38,279 nucleotides of DNA from Actinomycetota bacterium (GCA_030645675.1 JAUSLQ010000135.1:1-38279); one strand, 5' to 3'; counted from the stretch's first letter, positions 7,727 through 15,990 are shown. A program made the numbers and translations. The notes: generated by a model not told the origin, from the letters alone.

Positions 7727-9147
7727 GCGTTCACCCTTCCACGCTGCTGCCTTGGCGCAGCGATGGCGGGTGCCCTGGTGTCGTCTCGCCCGTGCACCGC
7801 GGACATCGTGGGCTCGGGCCTCACGTAGGGCGGCAGGCACAGCAGGAACAGCAGCGACGGCATCAGCAGCGACCGCTGGCGCACGAGGATGGCGAGGTTG
7901 GAGAAGCTGCTGTAGGCCAGCGCACCCGTGACCACCACCAGCAGGTGGAAGACGGTGAACGGCGAGCGGCGCAGCATGCCCGGCAACGACGCCAGCCGCC
8001 GGGCACCCACCACCGCGAGCACGATGATGGCTGTGGTCTCCAGCGCCGGCAGCAGGGTGCTGATGCCCGTCACCTCGTGAGGCAGCGGTCGGGTGAGCGT
8101 GCGCAGCACCGACAGCGGGTAGTCCAGCGGCGATTCGATGGCCGACGGCACGAACTGCGAGCCGCCGCCGGATGTGCGCCGCAAGGTGCGATCGAACGCG
8201 TTGTCGATCTGGCTGCCGACCGAGTCGGAGGTCTCGTTCTCACCCAGGAACTGCAGGGCGATGCGGCCGACGAGCACCAGCCCGGCGACGCCGATCGCCA
8301 TCACGACCGCCGCCGTGGCCCGGCTGTTCGAGCGGTCGGTGCGAGTGCCCACGGCGCTCCACACGGCCGCGGTCACCGCGGCGCCCACCCAGACTGCTGC
8401 GATGTGCGGGCGCACGAACACGCCGCCGGCCGTGCCGGCGGCCACGTACGTCAGTGGGCGCACGAACTGCCGGGTGCTGAACAGGCGGGCAGAGCCGTAG
8501 GCGAGCAGGCCGAACGACAGGCTCATCCAGCTCTCCTTGCCCAGTGACGACGGCCAGAAGACCAGACTGGGCGACAAGCAGCAGAGCAGCGCATACCGCT
8601 CCAGCGATGCCTTCGGGGCGGCGAGGCAGGCGGCCTTGATGCACAGCAGCACCCCGCCGAAGCCGAGCGCGGAGAACCACATGAACCCGGCCAGCTTGCT
8701 GGAACCGACCAGTGTGTAGAGGGTGCCGTTGAGGCTCTCCAGGAACCGGGTGCCCTGCCCGTGGGGGATCAGCGACCACAGTGCCACTTCGCCGCCGCGG
8801 ATCTGCCCGGCGATCAGCCGGCCCTTGTCGTGGTACGCCTGCGCGTCGGCCGCACCGCCATAGGCGTCGAACGCAACCCAGTACCGCGCCAAGGTGCCCA
8901 GGCCCTTGGCCGCGAGGCCTGCGTAGGCGATTCGTCGCAAGGCCGGTTGCCTGCGGAACGTGGCATGGATGATGGGGATCATCACCGCCGCGATGAGCGG
9001 GGCGGCCACGAACGCGCCCCAGATGTCGTAGCTGACGTTCTGCATCGCCCAGGCGGCGGCGAGCATGTAGCCGAGACCGGCCAGGCCCACCATCAGGTCG
9101 AGGTGCCGGAACCGGGCGACGTCGAGATGCAGCGACTGCAGTCGCAC
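7723..9147 (-). CDS. polytopic membrane protein, candidate polysaccharide polymerase
   Basis: I do not recognise a named family with certainty. This 474-residue protein has about ten hydrophobic segments, a soluble loop after the first pair (YWVAFDAYGGAADAQAYHDK), the conserved-looking PSSLGKESWMSLSFGL near the middle, and a large polar loop (about 310-370) before the last helices. Size and topology suit Wzy or EpsG-like polymerases or a GT-C glycosyltransferase, and its position directly after the Wzz/BY-kinase supports a polymerase or ligase. The GTG start at 9147 lies 2 nt after the kinase stop. ATG 9093, just before the first helix, is an alternative. The frame stays open far upstream inside the kinase gene, but that part is a shadow. 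An active-site Asp/Glu in the first big loop is conceivable but unproven. Confidence 0.72.
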   Translation of the reverse strand: MRLQSLHLDVARFRHLDLMVGLAGLGYMLAAAWAMQNVSYDIWGAFVAAPLIAAVMIPIIHATFRRQPALRRIAYAGLAAKGLGTLARYWVAFDAYGGAADAQAYHDKGRLIAGQIRGGEVALWSLIPHGQGTRFLESLNGTLYTLVGSSKLAGFMWFSALGFGGVLLCIKAACLAAPKASLERYALLCCLSPSLVFWPSSLGKESWMSLSFGLLAYGSARLFSTRQFVRPLTYVAAGTAGGVFVRPHIAAVWVGAAVTAAVWSAVGTRTDRSNSRATAAVVMAIGVAGLVLVGRIALQFLGENETSDSVGSQIDNAFDRTLRRTSGGGSQFVPSAIESPLDYPLSVLRTLTRPLPHEVTGISTLLPALETTAIIVLAVVGARRLASLPGMLRRSPFTVFHLLVVVTGALAYSSFSNLAILVRQRSLLMPSLLFLLCLPPYVRPEPTMSAVHGRDDTRAPAIAAPRQQRGRVNA

Positions 9148-9149
9148 GG

Positions 9150-10763
9150 CTATCTGCCGGTCTTGGTGCCGGTCTTGGTGCCGGTCTTGCGCTTGCTGCG
9201 CTTGCCCGACGAGTTGCCGTACTCGTAGTACGGCGAGCGCTCGATGTTCTCGCCCACCACCACGAGGTGCAGGGTGCCGGTGCTGAGCGAGCGGAGCAGC
9301 TGCATCGTGCGCTGGGTGGCGGAGGTGAGGGTGTGGTCGAGACGGATGGCCACCACCACGTGGTCGGCGAAGGGCAGCAGCTCCAGCACCTCGGCGGTCG
9401 CGCCGACGGGGGAGCTGTCGATGACGATGCTGTCGGCCATCTCGGACAGTGGCTCGAGGACTCGGGTGGTGGCACGGGCGAGTGTGCCCGGCGGCGCATC
9501 GATGCCCGACAGATCGAGCAGCACCAGGTTGGTGAGGGGCGTGCGTCGCAGCAGCTGGCGCGGCGGTACCTGGCTGAGCTCGGCGAGCGAGAACGGCAAC
9601 GGATCCGGGGCGTGGCCCAGCAGGCGGGCGGCCAGGGTGGGTCGACGGAAGTCGGTGTTGATGGCGATGGTGCGCTTGTTGGTCTCCACCAGCGCAGCGG
9701 CGAGGTTGGCGGCGATGGACGTCTTGCCGTCGCCCGAGCCGGGCGAGACCACCAAGGTGACCGCCGCACCGCGGGGCTCGCTGCCGTCGCCGGCCGTACG
9801 TGCGGCCTCGGCGAAGCTGAGCATGCTGCGCAGGGTGCGGTACGAATCGCTGAGCTGATCGTGGCGCTCGGGGCGCACGGCGACCTCGTTGCCGGCCCCG
9901 CTGACGTCGGGGATGACCACCGAGACCTGCCCGCCGTAGAGCAGCTCGGCCTGCGCCCGCGAGCGCACCCGGCGGTCGAGGCGGCTGGTGATCAACGCCA
10001 CGAACGAGCCGATGACGGCGCCGACGGCCAGGCCGGTGGCGCCGCGGCCCAGGCGGCTGTCGGGTGCGCCGAGCCCGCCGGCGCCGGAGCTGACCGGGAT
10101 CGCCGTCGCCTTTCGCAGGGTGTTGAGCGTCAGGGTGCTCGTCTGGTTGTACTGATCGCCGTACTGCTGCTCGAACACCACGCTGTACTCGCGGCTGAGT
10201 GCGTCGAGCTCGGCGGCGACCAACCGGTCGTCGGGGTCGGCGGCGGCCTCCCGCTGCAGCTCGGCGATGTCGGCCTGCAGCTGCTGCGCCTGGGCGAGCA
10301 GGGCGTTGGCGCGGTTCGTGCGCTCCTTCTCCTGCAGCTCGGCCAGGTACTTGGTGAGTTCTTCCGCGAACGCGTCGGCGTACTGGACCGCCAGTTCGGC
10401 GGTGGCGTCGGCGGCCTGGATGACCAGCGCGCCGGTGGTGGCGTCGAGCACGGGAGTGCTGATGTGGCTGCTGGCAGCCAGCTCGGCCGCTTCGTCGGTG
10501 CCCAGGCCGAACCGCGCGGCGACGCGTTTGGGCACTTCGCCGGTGACGGCGTACAGCGTCAGCTGGTTGGTGGCGATGGGATCGGCGAAGATCGAGCCGT
10601 TGTCCGACTTCACCAGCAGCACGTGCTCGGCGCGATAGGTGACGACGGCGTCGGCAGCCTTCGAGGGCTCGGGAATGGCCCCCAGCACCGCACCACCGAT
10701 GGCGAAGAGAAGCGCGATCCACCAGAAGCGCCGCAGCGCTTCCATGGCCGTCGCCTTCATCAT
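9150..10763 (-). CDS. Wzz-like chain-length regulator fused to BY-kinase
   Basis: This 537-residue protein joins a Wzz-type co-polymerase to a bacterial tyrosine kinase, as in Wzc or fused CapA/CapB. TM1 lies at about 12-30 and TM2 at 241-260. Between them is a periplasmic-side or extracellular domain with a predicted coiled coil (about 130-200). The kinase domain has Walker A SPGSGDGKTS (340-349), Walker A' AINTDFRRP (367-375) and Walker B IVIDSSP (446-452). The C-terminal tyrosine cluster YYEYG (512-516) is the likely autophosphorylation site, followed by a basic KTGTKTGTKTGR tail encoded by a 12-bp tandem repeat. It should set glycan chain length and export. Two ATGs are adjacent; I used the first, 7 nt after a TAGGGA box. 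Walker A' has Asn-Thr-Asp in place of the usual Asp-x-Asp, a mild deviation. Confidence 0.88.
   Translation of the reverse strand: MMKATAMEALRRFWWIALLFAIGGAVLGAIPEPSKAADAVVTYRAEHVLLVKSDNGSIFADPIATNQLTLYAVTGEVPKRVAARFGLGTDEAAELAASSHISTPVLDATTGALVIQAADATAELAVQYADAFAEELTKYLAELQEKERTNRANALLAQAQQLQADIAELQREAAADPDDRLVAAELDALSREYSVVFEQQYGDQYNQTSTLTLNTLRKATAIPVSSGAGGLGAPDSRLGRGATGLAVGAVIGSFVALITSRLDRRVRSRAQAELLYGGQVSVVIPDVSGAGNEVAVRPERHDQLSDSYRTLRSMLSFAEAARTAGDGSEPRGAAVTLVVSPGSGDGKTSIAANLAAALVETNKRTIAINTDFRRPTLAARLLGHAPDPLPFSLAELSQVPPRQLLRRTPLTNLVLLDLSGIDAPPGTLARATTRVLEPLSEMADSIVIDSSPVGATAEVLELLPFADHVVVAIRLDHTLTSATQRTMQLLRSLSTGTLHLVVVGENIERSPYYEYGNSSGKRSKRKTGTKTGTKTGR
9157..9189 (-). repeat. 12-bp tandem repeat in BY-kinase tail
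   Basis: Two exact copies of CCGGTCTTGGTG plus a nine-base partial copy. On the coding strand they give the KTGT-KTGT-KTG tail of the tyrosine kinase. The period is a multiple of three, so gain or loss of units would lengthen or shorten the basic tail without a frameshift. Confidence 0.85.
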
Positions 10764-10838
10764 GGCCTGATCCCTACCGTCAAGATGACCGACTGTAGCC
10801 CCGGCGCGGCTGCAACACTGGGTGGCATGGAACGGGGT

Positions 10839-10889
10839 CGTATGAGCTGGACGGTCGTATGAGCTGGACGGACGTATGAGCTGGACGGT
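10839..10889 (+). repeat. 17-bp tandem triplication across the pglE start
   Basis: Three adjacent units of CGTATGAGCTGGACGG plus T or A, at 10839-10855, 10856-10872 and 10873-10889. Each contains ATGAGCTGG, giving start codons at 10842, 10859 and 10876. Because 17 is not a multiple of three, each ATG is in a different frame; the first two read six codons and stop. Each stop TGA overlaps the next ATG as ATGA, and the third ATG opens the aminotransferase gene. Confidence 0.9.
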
Positions 10890-12012
10890 GTGGTTGTCGC
10901 CGCCGGAGATGTCGTCGGTCGAGCGCGAGATGCTGCTCGCCGCCTTCGACAGCGGGTGGGTGGCGCCGGCCGGCCCCGACCTCGACGCGTTCGAACGCGA
11001 GCTGTGCGCGTTCACCGGCGCAGCCGCTGTCGTCGGGCTCAGCAGCGGCACCGCCGCGCTGCACATGGCACTGATGGCGGTGGGCGTCGGCGAGGGCGAC
11101 GAGGTGCTGATGAGCGACCTCACGTTCGCTGCCAGCGCATTCGCGGCCACGTACCTGGGGGCGCGCCCGGTGTTCGTGGACAGCGAGCCCCAGTCGTGGC
11201 AGCTCGACCCTGAGCTGGTGGAGGCCGAGCTGGCAGCCCGGGCCGCACGGGGAACGCTGCCTGCCGCGGTGGTCGCCGTCGATCTCTACGGCTCGGTGTG
11301 CGACGGCACCAGCATCGCAACCTCCTGCGCGCGGTATGGGGTGCCGCTGGTGGAGGATGCGGCCGAGGCACTCGGCGCCGGGCGCGACGGCATCATGGCC
11401 GGCCGTTTCGGGCGCGTGGGCGTCTTGTCGTTCAACGGCAACAAGATCGTCACCACCGGTGGTGGCGGCGCGCTGGTGGCCGACGACGTGGAGCTGGTCG
11501 ACCGTGTCCGCCACCTCAGCACCCAGGCCCGGCGCCCGGTGCCGTGGTACGAGCACGGCGAGGTGGGGTACAACTACCGGCTCGGGAACCTCAACGCGGC
11601 GGTCGGCCGTGGCCAGCTGGCCACCCTGCCGGCGCGCATGCAGCAGCGGGCAGCGGTACGGGCGGCGTACGAGCGCGGCCTGGCCGACGTGCCGGGGGTG
11701 CAGTTCCAAGTGGTGCCCACCGGCTGCCGCCCCAACCACTGGCTCACCACCATCGAGCTGCATCCGCGCACGTTCGGCGCCAACTCGGTCGAGGTGCTCG
11801 CGGCATTGCGCGCGGCGGGCATCGAGGCCCGCCACGGCTTCCAGCCGATGCACCTGCAGCCGGTCTTCGCCGGGTCAGCGCCGGTCACCGCCGGTGGCAC
11901 CTCGGTTGCGGCCCGGCACTTCCAGCGTTCCGTCAGCCTGCCCAGCTCCGGCCTGCTCTCCGGCGACGACGTGTGTTGGATCATCGACACGGTGCTGTCC
12001 GCGAGGCACTGA
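10876..12012 (+). CDS. pglE: PglE-like DegT/DnrJ/EryC1 sugar aminotransferase
   Basis: A 378-residue PLP-dependent aminotransferase. Motifs are LSSGTAALHMAL (PLP phosphate region), VDLYGSVCD, VEDAAEALGA, and SFNGNKIVTTGGGG, in which the Lys forms the Schiff base. The SFNGNKI.TT pattern is typical of PglE-type enzymes that add a C4 amine to UDP-4-keto-6-deoxy-GlcNAc. C-terminal residues RHGFQPMHLQPVF also fit the family. It would work between the PglF-like and PglD-like enzymes. The start lies in the third copy of a 17-bp tandem repeat, so translation may be coupled to two mini reading frames upstream. A leader ATG at 10827 reads into the first of them. The next gene begins directly after its stop. 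LegC-type or other 4-aminotransferases are alternatives. Confidence 0.9.
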   Translation: MSWTVWLSPPEMSSVEREMLLAAFDSGWVAPAGPDLDAFERELCAFTGAAAVVGLSSGTAALHMALMAVGVGEGDEVLMSDLTFAASAFAATYLGARPVFVDSEPQSWQLDPELVEAELAARAARGTLPAAVVAVDLYGSVCDGTSIATSCARYGVPLVEDAAEALGAGRDGIMAGRFGRVGVLSFNGNKIVTTGGGGALVADDVELVDRVRHLSTQARRPVPWYEHGEVGYNYRLGNLNAAVGRGQLATLPARMQQRAAVRAAYERGLADVPGVQFQVVPTGCRPNHWLTTIELHPRTFGANSVEVLAALRAAGIEARHGFQPMHLQPVFAGSAPVTAGGTSVAARHFQRSVSLPSSGLLSGDDVCWIIDTVLSARH

Positions 12013-12765
12013 GTGCGCGCCGCCGGGCTGGTGCTGCTGGCGTGCGCGACGGCAGCGTGGGCGTTCCCCGGCGCGCGGTCGTGGGCCTCGGAGTCGGTGT
12101 CGGCGGTGTGGTGGGCGTCGGCGCAGCGGCTGCTGGCCGCCGGCCGCGTGCTGCTTTCGGCGTGTGGTGGGGCGCTGCTGGTGGCGGCCACCTGGCAGCC
12201 CAGCTTCGCCGGCCGCACCAACGGCTGGGCCGTGGCCTCGGTGGTGCTGCTGGCAGCTGTCGCCGGCTGGGCACTGCCCCGTGCCGCCGGCGCGCCACTG
12301 GGCTGGCGGTGGTTGGTGCTCGCCGGCTCGGCGGCGGCGGTGTACGGCTGCGTGCCCGAGACCGACCAGATGCGCGAGGTGGGCGTGGTGGTGGCAGCGG
12401 GCCTGCTGGCGGAGGGTGTGCTGCGCGTCGCGCTGCCGGTGCCCGCGTACGCGGCCGCGTGGGGGTTCGTCGCGTGGGCGGCCCTGTTCGGTGCCACCGG
12501 GCGCCCCAGTGCCCTCGCGGGCGGCCTGTTCGCACTGCTGCCGCCGCTGGCCTTGGGCGCGGTGCAGGCCGGCGGCCGACGTCCGGCGGCGGTGGCCGTG
12601 GTCGCCGGCGGTTGGGTGGTCGCGGCTCTGGTGGTGGCGCGCACCGGGGGCATCGCCACCTCGCTGCCGCCGGCCGCCGGCTGGGTGGTGGGTGGGGCGG
12701 TCGCCGCGTCAGTGCTCACCGCACTGGTGTGGCACCGCTCTCGCTCACCACGACCCGCCGAGTGA
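12013..12765 (+). CDS. hypothetical polytopic membrane protein
   Basis: A 250-residue, extremely Ala/Val/Leu/Trp-rich protein with about eight hydrophobic segments and very short loops, starting with a GTG that directly follows the pglE-like stop (TGA-GTG). I recognise no family motif. A polar loop VPETDQMREVG near the middle is the only clearly charged stretch, and the tail is basic (HRSRSPRPAE). Its adjacency to the aminotransferase suggests cotranscription and perhaps a role in export or lipid-linked steps, but it is too small for a typical Wzx or Wzy. Its last 50 bp overlap the 3' end of the convergent DUF4012 gene. Codon use matches the neighbours, so I regard it as real. Confidence 0.62.
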   Translation: MRAAGLVLLACATAAWAFPGARSWASESVSAVWWASAQRLLAAGRVLLSACGGALLVAATWQPSFAGRTNGWAVASVVLLAAVAGWALPRAAGAPLGWRWLVLAGSAAAVYGCVPETDQMREVGVVVAAGLLAEGVLRVALPVPAYAAAWGFVAWAALFGATGRPSALAGGLFALLPPLALGAVQAGGRRPAAVAVVAGGWVVAALVVARTGGIATSLPPAAGWVVGGAVAASVLTALVWHRSRSPRPAE

Positions 12766-15049
12766 GGGCTGCGACGTAGTCGATGTCGGCGTCGCCGTGC
12801 ACGCTGACTGCCACCTGCTCGTCGCGCGCGAGCGGCTGCGGCCGCAGCACGAGTTCGTAGCCGTCGGGTGCGATCGCCCCCAGCACGTTGATCACCAGTG
12901 TGCGGCTGGCCCCTGGTGGCAGGTCGATGGTGGCGGTGTACGCGTTCCAGCCCAACTCGGTGGTGCGGTTGAAGCCCTGCTGTGCCCCGTCGAGCGTGGC
13001 ACCCATCTGCTCCAACGGTGTGAACACGGTGAGCAAGGTGCGGTTGGTGCCCTGCGGCAGGTCGAGGAACTCGCTGCCGATGACGTAGTCGGGGTAGCCG
13101 CTGGCCGGAGCAGTGTTGGTGAGCGTGACCGTGATCGTGCCGCTGACCACACCCGTGGAGGCGTCGTAGTCGGCCTGGTACCGCACGTCGCGTTCCATGA
13201 ACGAATCGATCTTGTTGGCGATCGCGTTGTCGGTCACCACGGCCAGGCCGTCGCGGCCGGCCAGCGCCGGCAAAGCCCCGTCGAGGCCCACCAATTGCAG
13301 CATCGCCTGCTCGTCGGCGATCGGCGACCACATCAACAGGTGGCCCTCGGTGGCGGCCGGGCCGAGGGCTGCGGCGAGGTGTTGGGGCGCGGGCAGCGAA
13401 CCGTTCAGCACTGCGTCGAGCGTGGCGTTGGCCACGTCCTCCAGCAGGTCGCGGCGTTCCGGGGTGTCGAGGGCGTACTGCTGCAGGAGCAGGAACTCCT
13501 CCACGGTCGCCGAGGTGAGCGGCGTGGCGAGGCCCGGTACCTCGATCGGCCCGGTGGCCTGCAGCAGGCCGGCGAGCGCGGCGGGGTCGAGGATGATCAC
13601 GCCGTCGATGGGCGCTCCGCCACTGGCCTCCCACAGCTGCGTGATCAGCGCGCCGGCAGTGGGCATGTCGGGGGTCATCGTCACGTTCGACCAGAAGCCG
13701 GCGGCGGCGGGCTCGTCGTTGCCGGCTCCGGCGCCCCACCGGGCGTAGCGCTGGTGGAACTCCGGGGACGCCTGCAGTGTGAACGGGCGCTCGGCCAGCG
13801 CGTTGCGCAGGTCGTTGATGCGGCCGAACTCGGAGCGCTCGATGAACCCATCGTCGATGGTGAGCACCGCGTAGTTCCCCATCACGCCCACCAGGCCACG
13901 CGCCTCGGCGGGGGATGCGAAGCCCATCAGGTAGCGGCGCGGACCGTCGGCGCCCAACATCGCCGGCGCGTTCACTGCGGCCGAGTGGATGGCCCGGGCC
14001 TGGCGGGCGACGTCGGTGGCACGGGTGGAGTAGGTGTCCAGCCGCTGAGCCAGAGGTTGCACCAGCCAGGGCGAGTCGGCGGCGAGCATCGCCTGCTGCA
14101 GGTCGGTGACGGCGGCCTGCAGACGGTCGAGCGGCTCTTCCATCACGGCGATGGCGTCGATGTCGATGTGCCCGCCGTCCACCGTGAGCGCGTCGAAGTC
14201 GACCACGTCGAGCGCGTCGGCCGCTGCTTCGGCGGAGTCGGCCGCGTGGCTGACCAGCGCGGCAATCGCCTGCTGGTGCTGCGCCACCACGGGCACCAAG
14301 CGCGCCGGCTGCGACCAAGGGGCCGCCAGGCTGTCGTCGGCGGCCGCCAGGTGCTGCGCCGCCTCGTGCAGGGAGGCGGCCGCGGTTCGCGGGTCGCCCG
14401 ACTGCAGTTGATCGAGCCCGTCGAGCATCCCGTGGTACCCCTGCTCGAGGTCGGAGCGCGTGCCGAGGGCGGCGAGTGCGAAACCGGCGATGGAGACCAC
14501 CGCCACTCCCAGCCCGACAAGCACGTACTTCAGGATGCGCCTGCGGGCGAAGCGGCGGCGGCGTTGCAGGCCGACGCCGATGAGGAACAGCATCGTGCCC
14601 CCCGCCACGAGCGCGGAGGCGGCGAAGAAGCCGTGCAGCTGCAAGCGCAGCAGGCCTTGCACCGTGAGGGCGGCGCTGACACAGCGAAGAGGGGGGAGGC
14701 TGGCCCGGCGATCGCCGAGGTACAGGCCCACGGCCACCCCGGCCAGGCCGAGAGCAAAGGGCAGCCACGCGCCTGCAGCGGCGATGGTGAACGCACCTGC
14801 GAGGACGAGCGACCACCAGGCGGCGGTGGCCGCTATCCAGATGGTGAACGCCGCCAACCCGCCCGTGAGCAGCGCGTCGCCCACCACGTTTCCGGTGGGC
14901 CGGCAGCCCGCCAACGCGGCGGCGATGGCACCGACCGCGGCCACCGCCGCCATCGCCGGCAGGTCGGAGCGCGTCACGGTGTTCCGCCGCCCACCCGACT
15001 GGCCGGCAGAGCGGCCGGCAGAGCGGCCGGCGCCGCCACCGAATCTCAC
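12716..15049 (-). CDS. DUF4012 membrane protein with extended N-terminal membrane domain
   Basis: This 777-residue protein carries an extracytoplasmic DUF4012 region, common near actinobacterial and chloroflexal polysaccharide loci but of unknown function. Family-like segments include GPRRYLMGFASPAEARGLVG, NYAVLTIDDG, VIILDPAALAGLLQATGPIE and DNAIANKID. Unlike shorter members with a single anchoring helix, it starts with about five hydrophobic segments (roughly 25-150), then a basic RRRRFARRRILKY patch and the final helix before the outer domain. A C-terminal beta-rich segment (about 650-775) follows. The GTG start overlaps the epimerase stop (GTGA). A GRSAGRSAGQ stretch near the N-terminus is encoded by a 12-bp repeat. 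DUF4012 proteins may help attach or process surface glycan; this is inference. Confidence 0.85.
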   Translation of the reverse strand: MRFGGGAGRSAGRSAGQSGGRRNTVTRSDLPAMAAVAAVGAIAAALAGCRPTGNVVGDALLTGGLAAFTIWIAATAAWWSLVLAGAFTIAAAGAWLPFALGLAGVAVGLYLGDRRASLPPLRCVSAALTVQGLLRLQLHGFFAASALVAGGTMLFLIGVGLQRRRRFARRRILKYVLVGLGVAVVSIAGFALAALGTRSDLEQGYHGMLDGLDQLQSGDPRTAAASLHEAAQHLAAADDSLAAPWSQPARLVPVVAQHQQAIAALVSHAADSAEAAADALDVVDFDALTVDGGHIDIDAIAVMEEPLDRLQAAVTDLQQAMLAADSPWLVQPLAQRLDTYSTRATDVARQARAIHSAAVNAPAMLGADGPRRYLMGFASPAEARGLVGVMGNYAVLTIDDGFIERSEFGRINDLRNALAERPFTLQASPEFHQRYARWGAGAGNDEPAAAGFWSNVTMTPDMPTAGALITQLWEASGGAPIDGVIILDPAALAGLLQATGPIEVPGLATPLTSATVEEFLLLQQYALDTPERRDLLEDVANATLDAVLNGSLPAPQHLAAALGPAATEGHLLMWSPIADEQAMLQLVGLDGALPALAGRDGLAVVTDNAIANKIDSFMERDVRYQADYDASTGVVSGTITVTLTNTAPASGYPDYVIGSEFLDLPQGTNRTLLTVFTPLEQMGATLDGAQQGFNRTTELGWNAYTATIDLPPGASRTLVINVLGAIAPDGYELVLRPQPLARDEQVAVSVHGDADIDYVAALTRRVVVSESGATPVR

Positions 15050-15984
15050 GAGGCGCCCTCGCGCTGAGCCTGCATCCACTCGACGGTGGCGCGCAAGCCC
15101 TCGCGCAGCGGCACCGGCTGTGCATGCGGGAACAGCTGCATCAGCCGGTCGTTGGCGGCTTGCGAGTGGCGCACGTCGCCGGCGCGCTCGGGTTCGTGGC
15201 GCACCGTCAGCGGCGTGCTCAGCAGGTCGCTGAGCTCGGCGACCAGCTGGAGAAGGGTCACCCTGCTCCCGAACGCGAGGTTCACCGGGCCGTCGACGGC
15301 GACCCCCGTGGTGAGCGCCTCGGCCAGCAAGCCGGCCACGGTGCCGACGTAGGTGAAGTCGCGGCTCTGCTGCCCGTCGCCGTAGATGATCAGCGGCTCG
15401 CCCGCCAGCGCGGCGGCGACGAAGCGGGGCACGACCGCGGCGTAGATGTGGTGCGGCGACTGCAGCGGCCCGAACACGTTGAAGAAACGGAAGGGCAGCA
15501 CGGGCAGCCCGTAGCTGCGCGACCAGGCGAGGGCGTACGTCTCGGTGGCCAGCTTGCTGGCGGCGTAGGGCGACAAGGGTTGTGGAACCAGACCCTCGTG
15601 CTTGGGCAGTGCCGGGTTCGCGCCGTACACGCTGCTGCTGCCGGCCAGCACGGTGAGCAGCCCGCCGTGGCGCCGAGCCGCTTCCAGCACCATCGCGGTG
15701 CCGGTGGCGTTGGCGGCCAGCGTGGGCAGCGGCTCGGCCACCGACCTGGGCACGCTCCCCAGCGCAGCCAGGTGGGCGATGGCGTGCGCACCGTCGCACG
15801 CCTGGTCGAGCGACTCGGCAGAGAGGATGGACCCAGTCACCAGCCGGGCTTCGGTGCCCGCCAGGTTGGCGGCGCTGCCGCTGGACAGGTCGTCGAGCGC
15901 GACCACCTCGTGGCCCTCCGCCAACAGGGTGCGGCAGAGGTTGGCGCCGATGAAGCCGGCGCCGCCGGTGACCACGATTCGCAT
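15046..15984 (-). CDS. NAD-dependent UDP-sugar epimerase/dehydratase (GalE-like)
   Basis: A 312-residue extended short-chain dehydrogenase. The start MRIVVTGGAGFIGANL is the NAD-binding glycine motif, ALDDLSSG follows strand two, SSVYG carries the catalytic Ser region and YAASK is the catalytic Tyr-x3-Lys. FRFFNVFGP and the late IIYGDGQQSRDFTYV motif are typical of UDP-glucose or UDP-GlcNAc 4-epimerases. It would supply galacto-configured sugars to the locus. An 11-codon N-terminal extension is open to 16017, but the ATG at 15984 is preceded 6 nt upstream by a TATCCT -10 box and gives a normal Rossmann start. It leads a two-gene unit with the DUF4012 gene, diverging from the GT4-GNAT gene. 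Other SDR reactions remain possible. Confidence 0.9.
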   Translation of the reverse strand: MRIVVTGGAGFIGANLCRTLLAEGHEVVALDDLSSGSAANLAGTEARLVTGSILSAESLDQACDGAHAIAHLAALGSVPRSVAEPLPTLAANATGTAMVLEAARRHGGLLTVLAGSSSVYGANPALPKHEGLVPQPLSPYAASKLATETYALAWSRSYGLPVLPFRFFNVFGPLQSPHHIYAAVVPRFVAAALAGEPLIIYGDGQQSRDFTYVGTVAGLLAEALTTGVAVDGPVNLAFGSRVTLLQLVAELSDLLSTPLTVRHEPERAGDVRHSQAANDRLMQLFPHAQPVPLREGLRATVEWMQAQREGAS

Positions 15985-15990
15985 CGGGCG

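Noticed and set aside
10839-10889. CRISPR-like repeat
   Set aside because: Three directly adjacent 17-bp units without spacers are a tandem duplication, not a CRISPR array. I saw no other spaced repeats.
11336-15067. 1243-codon plus-strand open frame
   Set aside because: It crosses pglE, the membrane protein and the antisense of DUF4012, and is composed of low-complexity Arg/Ser/Ala runs; a shadow.
11574-15125. 1183-codon minus-strand open frame
   Set aside because: It runs antisense to pglE and out of frame with DUF4012, with no domain; a shadow of high GC.
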